Shown here: one piece after another, positions 52,706 through 60,915 of the stretch
Numbering within the stretch: position 1 is the stretch's first letter
How the letters are laid out: the number at the start of each line of letters is the position of its first letter
Assembly (NCBI GenBank): GCA_040390855.1
Contig: JAZJXO010000002.1
Location: 1-64,000 of the forward strand
Origin: Parvibaculum sp040390855
GTDB taxonomy: Bacteria > Pseudomonadota > Alphaproteobacteria > Parvibaculales > Parvibaculaceae
Direction of reading: 5' to 3'
DNA: 64,000 nt
Made by a program: the position numbers and the translations under genes
The notes under the pieces: model-generated
The model's input: the letters and a program-made list of their open reading frames with translations, nothing else
The model's database searches: none
What the model was told of the DNA's origin: nothing

Positions 52706-54169
52706 TCAGGCGAACGACCCCTTGCGGATCGATATGTTTTTTATGTCCGTGTAGAAGTCGAAGCTCCATGTGCCGCCTTCGCGGCCAATGCCGGAGTCAC
52801 GACTTCCACCGAATGGTGCCGCGAGATCGCGAACGAAGAAGCAGTTGACCCAGACGGTGCCCGCCACGATCTGCGAGGCCATCTTCGTTGCCCGCGTCTC
52901 GTTGCCGCTGAAAAGCGTCGCCGCTAGGCCGTATCGCGTGCTGTTGGCAAGTTCGATCACCTCGTCGTCGGAAGTGAAGCTCTGCCAAGTGAGCACAGGA
53001 CCGAAAACCTCGCGCTGCGCGATCTCTAGCGACGGGCTCACATTAGCAAAAAGCGTCGGCTGGAAATAGAGGTCGCCGAAGTTTGCACGAGAACCGCCCC
53101 AGAGAGGCACCGCGCCATCTGCCTTCGCCCTATCGACAAAACCCGCAACACGATCGAAATGCTCTTTCGTGATCAGTGGGCCAACACGCGTGTCCTTATC
53201 GCGCGGATCGCCGACAACCATATGGCTCGCCGCTCCGCGCACTTTTTCGAGAAAGCCCTCTTCAATCGATTTCTCGACCAAAATGCGCGTTCCGGCAAGG
53301 CACACCTGGCCAGCATTCATATATTGCGCCGCTACCGTCTGCGCTGCCGCGTCAAGATCGGCATCGGCACAGACGATGAAAGGCGACTTGCCACCGAGTT
53401 CGGAACTCATCGGCGTAATGGAGCGCGCTGCCGCCTGGCCGATGATCTTCGCCGTATCGGTCGAGCCCGTGAAACTGATCCGGTCGACATCAGGATGATT
53501 GACGAGTGCGTCTCCCGCTTCCTCGCCGATCCCCTGCACAACATTGAGGACGCCCGCAGGAACGCCTGCCGCATGTGCAATGTCGGCCATCAGCGAGCAT
53601 GTGAGCGGTGCCCATTCCGGTGGCTTCACAACGACCGTATTGCCGGCGGCAAGCGCCGGGCCGACCTTCCATGTCGTCAACATCAGTGGTGCGTTCCACG
53701 GCGTGATGAGTGCCGCAACGCCCGCCGGATCGTATTTCACATGATTGACGACTTCGGCAGAGTCGACCGAATGACCATCAAGTGTCAGTGCCCAGTCAGC
53801 AAAAAATTCGATGTTTTGAGCCGCACGCGGAACAACGCGGTGCACATTGCCAAGAAGCAGCGAACCGTTATCCATCGTTTCGACCGCAGCGAGTTCCGCC
53901 GCACGCGCTTTCAGCCCTTCGGCAAAACGTTTGAGGATCGGCAAACGGCCTTTCGGACCAAGGGCAGCCCAGCCCGGAAATGCCTTGCGCGCCGCGGCAA
54001 CAGCTTGATCCACTTCCGCCTTGCCACCCGCTGCAATATCGGCGAGATGCGAGCCGTCCACGGGCGAGATGTCTGCAAATCTCCGCGCCGAAGTGACGCG
54101 CCGCCCGTTGATCCAGTGATCGGTCGAGACATCAACACCCGCGACCCTTGCTATATTTTCCGCCATCAC
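52706..54169 (-). CDS. Aldehyde dehydrogenase (HpaE-like)
   Basis: 487 aa NAD(P)-dependent aldehyde dehydrogenase. Motifs: ITPWNAPLMLTTWK, FTGSTDTAKIIGQAA, SSELGGKSP (general base Glu) and NAGQVCLAGTR (nucleophile Cys). In the Hpa pathway HpaE oxidises 5-carboxymethyl-2-hydroxymuconate semialdehyde, and its position between hydroxylase and dioxygenase genes fits. Start overlaps the hydroxylase stop by 4 bp (ATGA). Confidence 0.9.
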   Translation of the reverse strand: MMAENIARVAGVDVSTDHWINGRRVTSARRFADISPVDGSHLADIAAGGKAEVDQAVAAARKAFPGWAALGPKGRLPILKRFAEGLKARAAELAAVETMDNGSLLLGNVHRVVPRAAQNIEFFADWALTLDGHSVDSAEVVNHVKYDPAGVAALITPWNAPLMLTTWKVGPALAAGNTVVVKPPEWAPLTCSLMADIAHAAGVPAGVLNVVQGIGEEAGDALVNHPDVDRISFTGSTDTAKIIGQAAARSITPMSSELGGKSPFIVCADADLDAAAQTVAAQYMNAGQVCLAGTRILVEKSIEEGFLEKVRGAASHMVVGDPRDKDTRVGPLITKEHFDRVAGFVDRAKADGAVPLWGGSRANFGDLYFQPTLFANVSPSLEIAQREVFGPVLTWQSFTSDDEVIELANSTRYGLAATLFSGNETRATKMASQIVAGTVWVNCFFVRDLAAPFGGSRDSGIGREGGTWSFDFYTDIKNISIRKGSFA

Positions 54170-55647
54170 ACAGCCCCCACGACACGACGTTCGGCTTTGT
54201 TCACCACTCCTATATCCTCAGTCAAAAAGCGATCGACCAACTCGTTGGCGCGGGTGCGGTCACCGAACAGATGGGCAATCTGATAGTTACGAGCCGAAGA
54301 TCCGAGATAGAAGCGCTCGTATTGAAGGTTCCGGCCGGCAAGGCCCGTGCCGACGAAATCCCATGCGAGCCGAAATACGCGCGCGCGCTGCTCTGCGCCC
54401 ACATCGCCGGCCCCGCGCAGATAATGGTCGATGAGCGGCCGAAGAGTCGGATCGTCAAGTTGAGCCCGGCTCGGGGCGGCAAAAACGTTATGCGACCCGA
54501 TAAGCTGGATGATTTCAACCACCCGCGCCATCCATCGTGGCATCGACGCGCGAATGGCGGAGAAAGGTTGGGAGTCCGGCAACCAAACGCCATTGCCATA
54601 GTCGACAGCGCTGTCTTCGGCAGCCTTCAGGCAGGCACGTGTCAATTCGGCATAGCTCCAGATTTCGCCGAGCATCTCCCAAGTCTGCGGCTTGACGTCG
54701 TTGATCACCTCGGTCATCCGCGAGGCAAGGCCCCAGGCAAATTCGAGTTTCGTCAGCGCACGGACCGTTGTCTGTTGCATGACGTTCGGCCACCAGCTGC
54801 GCATCATGACCGAATTGTAGACGGCAGTGTTGCAGTTGACGTGCAGACGGTCCCGGGGCACCTCGACATCGTCGAAAATCACGAAGGCATCCTGCTCATC
54901 GAACCGGGCCGAGATGGGGTGATCAAAAAAATTGCTGCGTTCGGAAAACGAATCACGGCAGATAAATTTGAGGCCGGGGGTGGACATCGGAATGCAGAAG
55001 GAGAGCGCGAAGTCGTCGCAATCGGGCGGCAGGGGATGAGAGGGATAGACCGCAATCTCGTCGGCAAAAGGGGCGAGTGTCGCGAGAATCCGCGCACCGC
55101 GCACGATGATGCCGTGCTCTGTTTCTCCGACCTTGCGAAGGGCCACATCGTTACCCGGTTGCGGCGCATCACCCTGCGCCTTATCGATAGTCGGATTGAC
55201 GATTGTGTGCGTCAGCGAAATATCGTTGCGGCGCAAATATTTTTGATACTTGACGAGGTTCTCCGCGCCTTCCTCGTTACCATTTACGGCCCATTCCTCA
55301 GCGCGGCCAGCAAAGCCCGCATAGGTCACGTTCATATAGTCCGGCGTGCGGCCCATCAGGCCGACCGAATAGGCTGCGGTTTTTTCCAGCCCCGCGCGTC
55401 GGCGCGCCAGATCCTGTCTCGACCGCGGAATCATATGGCTAACATTGATCTTCTCGCCCGTCTCCGAGTCCGGCATCAGGCAGGCGTCAGCCTCTTTATG
55501 CTGGAGATCGTAGACGGCTGCGACGGCACGCGCCGCGCCCGCAAATGCGGGATCAGCGACAACGCTCTCGATCTTGCGGTCGCCGACCCAAATCTCCCGA
55601 GGTTGCTTGATGCCCTCCAAAAACTGTGCGCCCGTACGTGCCGGCAT
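54166..55647 (-). CDS. 4-hydroxyphenylacetate 3-monooxygenase-type oxygenase (HpaB family)
   Basis: 493 aa. HpaB-family FADH2-using monooxygenase: MPARTGAQFLEGIKQPREIWV at the N-terminus, LTHTIVNPTIDKAQGD, and FDDVEVPRDRLHVNCNTA with the acyl-CoA-dehydrogenase-like fold. Such enzymes hydroxylate a phenol to a catechol and need a flavin reductase (HpaC), which is not seen in the window. First gene of the six-gene operon 55647-49251, divergent from the TetR gene. Pyrrole-carboxylate or chlorophenol oxygenases are alternatives in this family. Confidence 0.9.
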   Translation of the reverse strand: MPARTGAQFLEGIKQPREIWVGDRKIESVVADPAFAGAARAVAAVYDLQHKEADACLMPDSETGEKINVSHMIPRSRQDLARRRAGLEKTAAYSVGLMGRTPDYMNVTYAGFAGRAEEWAVNGNEEGAENLVKYQKYLRRNDISLTHTIVNPTIDKAQGDAPQPGNDVALRKVGETEHGIIVRGARILATLAPFADEIAVYPSHPLPPDCDDFALSFCIPMSTPGLKFICRDSFSERSNFFDHPISARFDEQDAFVIFDDVEVPRDRLHVNCNTAVYNSVMMRSWWPNVMQQTTVRALTKLEFAWGLASRMTEVINDVKPQTWEMLGEIWSYAELTRACLKAAEDSAVDYGNGVWLPDSQPFSAIRASMPRWMARVVEIIQLIGSHNVFAAPSRAQLDDPTLRPLIDHYLRGAGDVGAEQRARVFRLAWDFVGTGLAGRNLQYERFYLGSSARNYQIAHLFGDRTRANELVDRFLTEDIGVVNKAERRVVGAV

Positions 55648-55733
55648 GGCTTCCTCCCCTTAATACTCGTCTTGATTATTGTCTCAACATCCGGCTCAAG
55701 TGACTTGGCCGGTAAATCCACCCGCAACCACCC

Positions 55734-55763
55734 ATATTTTTTTATGTACACTCATTTATGAGT
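55734..55763. promoter_or_regulatory. Palindrome in the hydroxylase-TetR divergent region
   Basis: The palindrome ACTCATTTATGAGT (55750-55763) lies next to ATATTTTTTTATG (55734-55746), a 13-mer shared with the divergent promoter at 36385. It lies in the 274-bp gap between the HpaB-like gene (55647) and the TetR start (55922), so it is a candidate TetR operator. Confidence 0.55.
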
Positions 55764-55921
55764 AGCGTCATATATTCCGCATATCGCAGAAATTTTGTCA
55801 ACCGACTAGATTCGCTAAAATTGGCATAGGAATGGTCAAGATACTTGCTGCACCGCCAAATAATCTGTCAGAAAGGGCCCGGCGGCGGCTGGGCGCACCA
55901 TACATCAATCAGGACGCGCCG

Positions 55922-56650
55922 ATGGACACATCATCGAAAATGAGCAAGCCAGCAAGCGCTAAACCCACAAAGAAAGAACATCCGCAGACGGAGGGTCGAA
56001 GAGAGCGCAACAAGCGGGAAAAGGTTGCGCGCATCACGGCGGCGGCCCGCACTTTGTTTTACATCAAGGGTTATACGGAAACGACCACGCAGGAAGTGGC
56101 GGAAGCTGCCGACATCGGAGCTGGCACATTATTTCTCTATGCTAAATCAAAGGAAGACCTGCTCATCCTTGTTTTCAAGGATGAAATGAGCCAGTTGATA
56201 GAGGAAGTGTATGGAACAATTCGGAAGAAGGCCCCGTTGCTCCAGCAAACAGAGTCATTGTTTGACGGGTTTGTTGAATATCACAGGCGCGATGTTGTCA
56301 TTGCCCGCGCGCTCATTCGCGAACTCAGTTTCTCCGGCAACTCTGGGCGCCGGAAAGACGTGCTTAAAATTCCAGAAGCGATTGTCGAGAAACTTGTCCA
56401 TTTCGTTTCAGCAGCTCGGGCGCGCGGAGACATTCGTGCCGATATCGATCCGGTCGAAGCAGCGCGATGTCTGTTTGCCATCTACTATCAGCAGCTGCAA
56501 ACTTGGCTGGGAAACTATGTCAGTCACAGTGCCTTCAAGCAAAATATGCATGTTCTTCTCAAATTCGTGGTCGACGGAATGTCAGTAGACGACGAACGCA
56601 AACCAGAACCTTCGCAAAATCAACGAATGTCGCAGACCAGAAAAAAATGA
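55922..56650 (+). CDS. TetR-family transcriptional regulator
   Basis: About 242 aa. The N-terminal HTH (KVARITAAARTLFYIKGYTETTTQEVAEAADIGAG split by a turn) with GTLFLYAKSKEDLL is typical TetR, followed by a ligand-binding helical domain and a Ser/Gln/Arg-rich tail. The start at 55922 (MDTSSKMSK) has CAGGA upstream; the frame is open to 55832. Divergent from the HpaB-like operon, which it probably represses; the ligand is unknown. Confidence 0.9.
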   Translation: MDTSSKMSKPASAKPTKKEHPQTEGRRERNKREKVARITAAARTLFYIKGYTETTTQEVAEAADIGAGTLFLYAKSKEDLLILVFKDEMSQLIEEVYGTIRKKAPLLQQTESLFDGFVEYHRRDVVIARALIRELSFSGNSGRRKDVLKIPEAIVEKLVHFVSAARARGDIRADIDPVEAARCLFAIYYQQLQTWLGNYVSHSAFKQNMHVLLKFVVDGMSVDDERKPEPSQNQRMSQTRKK

Positions 56651-56813
56651 GAACAAACTCGTTACGCTGACACCCGGAAAAGTCCCCCTCGGAGTCGAAC
56701 GAGATTGTTGGATTCAACGATTCAACTCTGCCAACTTTCGCGATCAGCACGAGGACGAACTGCGGATCGGGAATATCGGGAGAGAAACCTCGAAACCCGC
56801 ACGCCGACTGCGG

Positions 56814-57140
56814 CTAGTGCTGACCGTCAGGTATTCTCAACCTGAGGCCATCGAGATCATCGGTCACGGTAATCTGACAGGCGAGGCGGCTTTGTTCCGT
56901 CGAACCTTCGGCAAACTGCAGCAAGTTGGCTTCCATACCGCCGGGTTCGGCTATGCCGGTCCGGGCCATCCACGCAGCATCGACATGCACATGGCAAGTC
57001 GCGCAGGCGCATTCGCCCCCGCAATCGCCGTCGATACCCGGCACACTATTGTTGACTGCGGCATCCCTCGCGGTCGTACCGCTTTTGACCACGATTGGAT
57101 ATTCGGCACCGTCCGGTTCTACGAAAATGACTGTGGGCAT
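56814..57140 (-). CDS. 2Fe-2S ferredoxin (putidaredoxin/adrenodoxin type)
   Basis: 108 aa. Cluster ligands lie in DCGGECACATC plus the later RLACQ cysteine. YPIVVKSGTTARDAAVNN and GIDGDCGG follow the adrenodoxin-type pattern. It lies directly after the CYP153-type gene, so it is the likely electron donor. No ferredoxin reductase gene is visible in the window. Confidence 0.93.
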   Translation of the reverse strand: MPTVIFVEPDGAEYPIVVKSGTTARDAAVNNSVPGIDGDCGGECACATCHVHVDAAWMARTGIAEPGGMEANLLQFAEGSTEQSRLACQITVTDDLDGLRLRIPDGQH

Positions 57141-57186
57141 TGTTTTCTCTTATCAATCATGCTGGATGATATGCCGAGTGGGGTGT

Positions 57187-57223
57187 ATTCGCGACGTAAC
57201 GGTGGTGTCGTCCCGTCGCGAAT
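57187..57223 (-). promoter_or_regulatory. Intercistronic inverted repeat between P450 and ferredoxin
   Basis: ATTCGCGACG (57187-57196) and CGTCGCGAAT (57214-57223) are perfect 10-bp arms with a 17-nt loop. It has no T-run and lies within the probable P450-ferredoxin transcript. It may be a processing or stability hairpin setting the P450:ferredoxin ratio, or a protein-binding site. Confidence 0.5.
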
Positions 57224-57250
57224 TCATTCATGCACCAGATCGGACCCGGT

Positions 57251-58504
57251 TCAGTGCGCGTGCAGCTTCACCGGCAAATGGGTGAACCCGCGGATAAAGT
57301 TGGACAGCGTTCTCTCGGGTGCGCCGACGACCTCAACTTTGCTGAAACGCTTCAGGATTTCTTCCCAGATGATGCGCAACTGCAGCTCCGCCACGCGGTT
57401 CCCCATGCAGCGATGGACGCCGAAACCGAAGGAGAGATGGTGACGGGAATTCGGGCGGTCGATAATGAACTCGTTCGGGCGGTCGATCACCTCTTCGTCC
57501 CGGTTTCCCGAGAGGTACCACATGACGACTTTGTCACCCTTTTTGATCTTCTTGCCACCGATTTCAGTGTCCACAAGCGCGGTCCGACGCATATGCGTCA
57601 ACGGCGTCTGCCAACGGATGATCTCAGGGATCATTTTCGGGATGAGGCCCGGATCGGCCATGAGCTTGCGATACTCGGCCGGGTTTTGATTAAGAGCGAG
57701 CACCCCGCCGCTGATGGAATTACGCGTGGTGTCGTTACCACCAACGATCAGGAGAATCAGATTGCCCAGAAATTCGAGATAGGGCATATCCCGCGTCGCC
57801 GGTGAATGCACCATCATTGAGATCAGATCGGGCTTCGGCGGCTCGTTAACCCTCTGGTCCCACAGACCTTTAAAGTATTGCGCACATTCGAGGAGTTCCT
57901 CACGGCGCTGCTCAAACGAAGAAACCACGCCCGTCTCCGGTGATGATGTTGCGACATCCGACCAACGGGTGAGCTTGCGGCGCTCCTCCCAAGGGAAATC
58001 AAACAGTGTCGCCAGCGTCATCGTCGTAAGCTCGATGGAAACCCGATCAACCCAATCGATCTCCTCGCCGATGGGAAGCGAATCTAGAATAATCCCTGCG
58101 CGCTCGCGGATGACGGGCTCCAGCAGAACAAGATTGGATGGGGCCACAGCCGGACTGACTGCCTTTCGCTGGGCGTCGTGCTTAGGCGGATCCATCGCAA
58201 TGAACATCTCAAGTTCAAGCGCCGCTTCGCCGCTTTGCATGTCCTGCAGGGCGATGCCGCCAAGTTTGGCTTCCGAGGAGAACGTCTGGTGGTTCACCTC
58301 GACCTGCATAATGTCATTAAATTTCGTTACCGACCAGTAAGGCCCGTAGGCGCTATCGGGGCAATAATGCACGGGGTCTTCCCGCCGCAGCCGGGCGAAG
58401 TAACTCCCGATCGTGTCGCTTTGAAAGAGCTTTGGATCGCTGACATCCATCTGAGAAAGCGGGACCATCGAAGCTGGATCTCTAACCAATGTGTCGGTCG
58501 TCAT
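57251..58504 (-). CDS. CYP153-type cytochrome P450
   Basis: 417 aa soluble bacterial P450. Very CYP153-like stretches: AYGPYWSVTKFNDIM, FIAMDPPKHDAQRK, LFDFPWEERRKLTRWSDV and LLIVGGNDTTRNS (I-helix, near residue 270). ExxR is in PEIIRWQTPL, and the heme loop is HLSFGFGVHRCMGNR (Cys near 367). CYP153 enzymes hydroxylate terminal carbons of alkanes and also alicyclic compounds, using a 2Fe-2S ferredoxin such as the one encoded next to it. Chain length or ring preference cannot be read. Confidence 0.93.
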   Translation of the reverse strand: MTTDTLVRDPASMVPLSQMDVSDPKLFQSDTIGSYFARLRREDPVHYCPDSAYGPYWSVTKFNDIMQVEVNHQTFSSEAKLGGIALQDMQSGEAALELEMFIAMDPPKHDAQRKAVSPAVAPSNLVLLEPVIRERAGIILDSLPIGEEIDWVDRVSIELTTMTLATLFDFPWEERRKLTRWSDVATSSPETGVVSSFEQRREELLECAQYFKGLWDQRVNEPPKPDLISMMVHSPATRDMPYLEFLGNLILLIVGGNDTTRNSISGGVLALNQNPAEYRKLMADPGLIPKMIPEIIRWQTPLTHMRRTALVDTEIGGKKIKKGDKVVMWYLSGNRDEEVIDRPNEFIIDRPNSRHHLSFGFGVHRCMGNRVAELQLRIIWEEILKRFSKVEVVGAPERTLSNFIRGFTHLPVKLHAH

Positions 58505-58573
58505 CTCTTTATCCTCCCTATCGACGTCTGCGCAGCATCCACCCGTTCAGGGCGTATGCAATCTCTTGTGCAA

Positions 58574-58589
58574 ATTCATTATAATAGAT
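58574..58589. promoter_or_regulatory. Copy of the shared 16-bp palindrome (site 2)
   Basis: ATTCATTATAATAGAT lies 70 bp upstream of the P450 start in the 163-bp gap after the Baeyer-Villiger gene. The first 12 bases match sites 1 and 4 exactly. Confidence 0.6.
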
Positions 58590-58667
58590 CATGTGGACGA
58601 TTCAGTGTCAAACGCTTTGGTCCCCCCGCGCGCCCAAAAAACTGGCAGTGAGGCCAATGCCGCTCCG

Positions 58668-60308
58668 TCAATCCAATACGAATCCCTCATAATTCTTGAC
58701 CGCAGCGGTATTGCACTGGTCCATATAAATAGGCACGCCGGGGAAATTCAGAAGCTGACGAGGCTTTCCGGGAATGTTGGCACCCATGTACCAAGAATCG
58801 GCCTTGGGAAAGAGTGTCATGTCGGCGATGGAGTTCAGAAGCTGCGTCCAACCTTCCTCCGCCTGAACGGTCGGCTCGATCCGCACCTTGTTGTTCTCGC
58901 GCATGTGCTTGAGGCAATCGACGACCCACTCACCCTGCAATTCGGCGCAGGTCGGGCCGTTGCAAAATCCGGCAGGACTCTGCGGACCGTAAAGAAAAAG
59001 CATGTTCGGGAATCCCGACGTCGCAAAACCGAGATAAGTATGTGCACCCTCGGTCCATTTTTCCTTCAGCGTCACTCCGCTCGTCCCGCGTATATCGATC
59101 TGGGTCAACCCCCCGGTCGCGGCGTCGAACCCCGTTGCTAGGACAAGCATATCGAGTTCAACCAGCCCATCGGCCGTACACACGCCTTCGGGAACTATTT
59201 CCAGGATCGGCATCTCGCGCACATCGACCAAGCTGACGTTGTCCTGATTGAACACTTCATAGTACCACTGCTCAAGCGAGGGGCGCTTGACGCCGAAAGG
59301 ATGCGGCGGCTCCATCGGTGCGAGCTTGTCTGCCAATGCCGGATTCTTGATCCGGGCGCGGGTCTTGTCGCGCCAGAAATCGTACATGGTACGATTTGCT
59401 TCCTCATTCGTCAGAATGTCAGCAAATCCACCAATCCAATAGTGGAACCCACCTTTTTGCCAGAGCTTTTCATAAAGCGCGCGGCGCTCTTCTGGCGGCA
59501 CTTCAAGCGCGGACCTTTCGTCCCTCAGAATGTCGAATCCGCCAAACGTCTCCCGCCGTATACGGAATATCTCCGGATAATCAGCCTTCATCTGCTGCTG
59601 CGTCTCGACATCGAGCTTGCGCTGCTGCATCGGCAGAGCGAGGATCGGCGTGCGCTGGAATACCGTCAGATGCACCGCATCCTTGCTGGCTTCCTGCACC
59701 ACCTGAACACCGCTCGCTCCGGTTCCCACGACGCCAACCCGCTTGCCCGCGAAACTGGTGCCTTCCTGGGGCCACAGTGCCGTGTGAAACGATTCTCCAG
59801 CAAAACTTTCAAGACCCTTATATTTCGGAATATAGGGTTTCGACGCAAACCCTGTGCAAAGAATAAAGAACCGGGCACGCACGACGGTGCCGTCTGTCGT
59901 GCGGATGATCCATTGATCGCGCGCTTCGTCAAATTCCGCTGCGCTGACGCGCGTTCCAAATCTTATGTCACGACTGAGATCGAGTTTCTTGTCGACGTAA
60001 TGGAAGTAGTGGCGGAGTTCATCCCAAGCCGGAAACCTCTCCGTCCAGTTCCAGTCACGCCATAATTCCTCGATCGAAAATTCATAAATCGGGATATGAG
60101 AATCGACCCGCGCGCCGGGATAGCAGTTCCAGTACCAGATGCCCCCCATGCCGGCGCCAGCCTCGAACAGGCGCACTTTGAAACCTTCCTGCCGCAAGCG
60201 GTGAAGCTGATAAATGCCGTTGAATCCCGCTCCGACAATGAGGGCATCCAATACTTCGGCATCATCATCTTTTTGTTTTTGCGTCTGGCTGGATTGTACC
60301 GAACTCAT
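58668..60308 (-). CDS. Baeyer-Villiger monooxygenase (type I, FAD/NADPH)
   Basis: About 546 aa. The FAD loop ALIVGAGFNGIYQ, the Baeyer-Villiger fingerprint FAGESFHTALWP (near residues 168-179) and the NADPH loop VVGTGASGVQVVQ are all present. Such enzymes insert oxygen next to a ketone, giving lactones or esters. The start at 60308 is preferred to a GTG at 60317 on ribosome-binding-site spacing. It lies upstream of the P450 gene and downstream of a thioesterase gene, suggesting a role after alcohol/ketone formation on a cyclic or long substrate. Confidence 0.93.
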   Translation of the reverse strand: MSSVQSSQTQKQKDDDAEVLDALIVGAGFNGIYQLHRLRQEGFKVRLFEAGAGMGGIWYWNCYPGARVDSHIPIYEFSIEELWRDWNWTERFPAWDELRHYFHYVDKKLDLSRDIRFGTRVSAAEFDEARDQWIIRTTDGTVVRARFFILCTGFASKPYIPKYKGLESFAGESFHTALWPQEGTSFAGKRVGVVGTGASGVQVVQEASKDAVHLTVFQRTPILALPMQQRKLDVETQQQMKADYPEIFRIRRETFGGFDILRDERSALEVPPEERRALYEKLWQKGGFHYWIGGFADILTNEEANRTMYDFWRDKTRARIKNPALADKLAPMEPPHPFGVKRPSLEQWYYEVFNQDNVSLVDVREMPILEIVPEGVCTADGLVELDMLVLATGFDAATGGLTQIDIRGTSGVTLKEKWTEGAHTYLGFATSGFPNMLFLYGPQSPAGFCNGPTCAELQGEWVVDCLKHMRENNKVRIEPTVQAEEGWTQLLNSIADMTLFPKADSWYMGANIPGKPRQLLNFPGVPIYMDQCNTAAVKNYEGFVLD

Positions 60309-60418
60309 GGAAACCACGTCCCTTCATATCCCCGCCGCGAAGCGGTCAGTGTCGTTATCAAAACCATATTCTGTCGCAAGCAATCTTTCTCGCAACGCCG
60401 GTAGAGATGTTGAGGTGC

Positions 60419-60865
60419 CTAAGCGGGCCTTGGATCGCGAATGAGAACGGTGCCCTGGGCCGCACAACAGGCGCGGCCCTCGTTCGTCACATCAATACGG
60501 ACCACCGCAGTCGATTTTGTCATCGCAATCAGTTCGGCCACCGCTGTCACCTTACCCGAAGATACCGGCGCCAGCAGATTGAGCTTAAACTCCGTCGTTG
60601 CCGCCCACTGCCCTTTCCGCATGTGCGGATAGCAAACGCAGCCGAGAACATGGTCGCACATCGCAGCCAGCACCCCACCATGCATGTTCCCGATTGGCGT
60701 CAACAATCGGTCGGAGACTTCCATTTCGGCAGTGAGCTTGCCCGGCTCGATATGCGTAATGCGGACTCCCAGAAACTCGGGCAATCCTTTCATTGAATTG
60801 CTGGCGTTTATGAAACCTTGTGCGATTTCCTGATTAAACTCCGGCAGTTTTGCAACAATTGTCAT
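60419..60865 (-). CDS. PaaI-type hotdog thioesterase
   Basis: About 148 aa. The hotdog signature GNMHGGVLAAMCDHVLG is present with the catalytic Asp, followed by EFKLNLLAPVSSGKV. It would hydrolyse acyl- or aryl-CoA thioesters, freeing CoA. GGAGA precedes the ATG at 60865; the ATG at 60889 is less likely. It belongs with the Baeyer-Villiger and P450 genes on the minus strand. Confidence 0.88.
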   Translation of the reverse strand: MTIVAKLPEFNQEIAQGFINASNSMKGLPEFLGVRITHIEPGKLTAEMEVSDRLLTPIGNMHGGVLAAMCDHVLGCVCYPHMRKGQWAATTEFKLNLLAPVSSGKVTAVAELIAMTKSTAVVRIDVTNEGRACCAAQGTVLIRDPRPA

Positions 60866-60915
60866 TTCGTTTTCTCCGAAACTTTTCAATGATCCCTAAG
60901 AAGTGCAGCCGAGGC

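Noticed and set aside
53159..54283. Plus-strand open frame opposite the aldehyde dehydrogenase
   Set aside because: Arg/Cys-rich shadow translation; the minus strand carries complete aldehyde dehydrogenase motifs.
54148..55761. 537-codon plus-strand open frame opposite the HpaB-like gene
   Set aside because: Shadow of a well-supported monooxygenase gene; no motif of its own.
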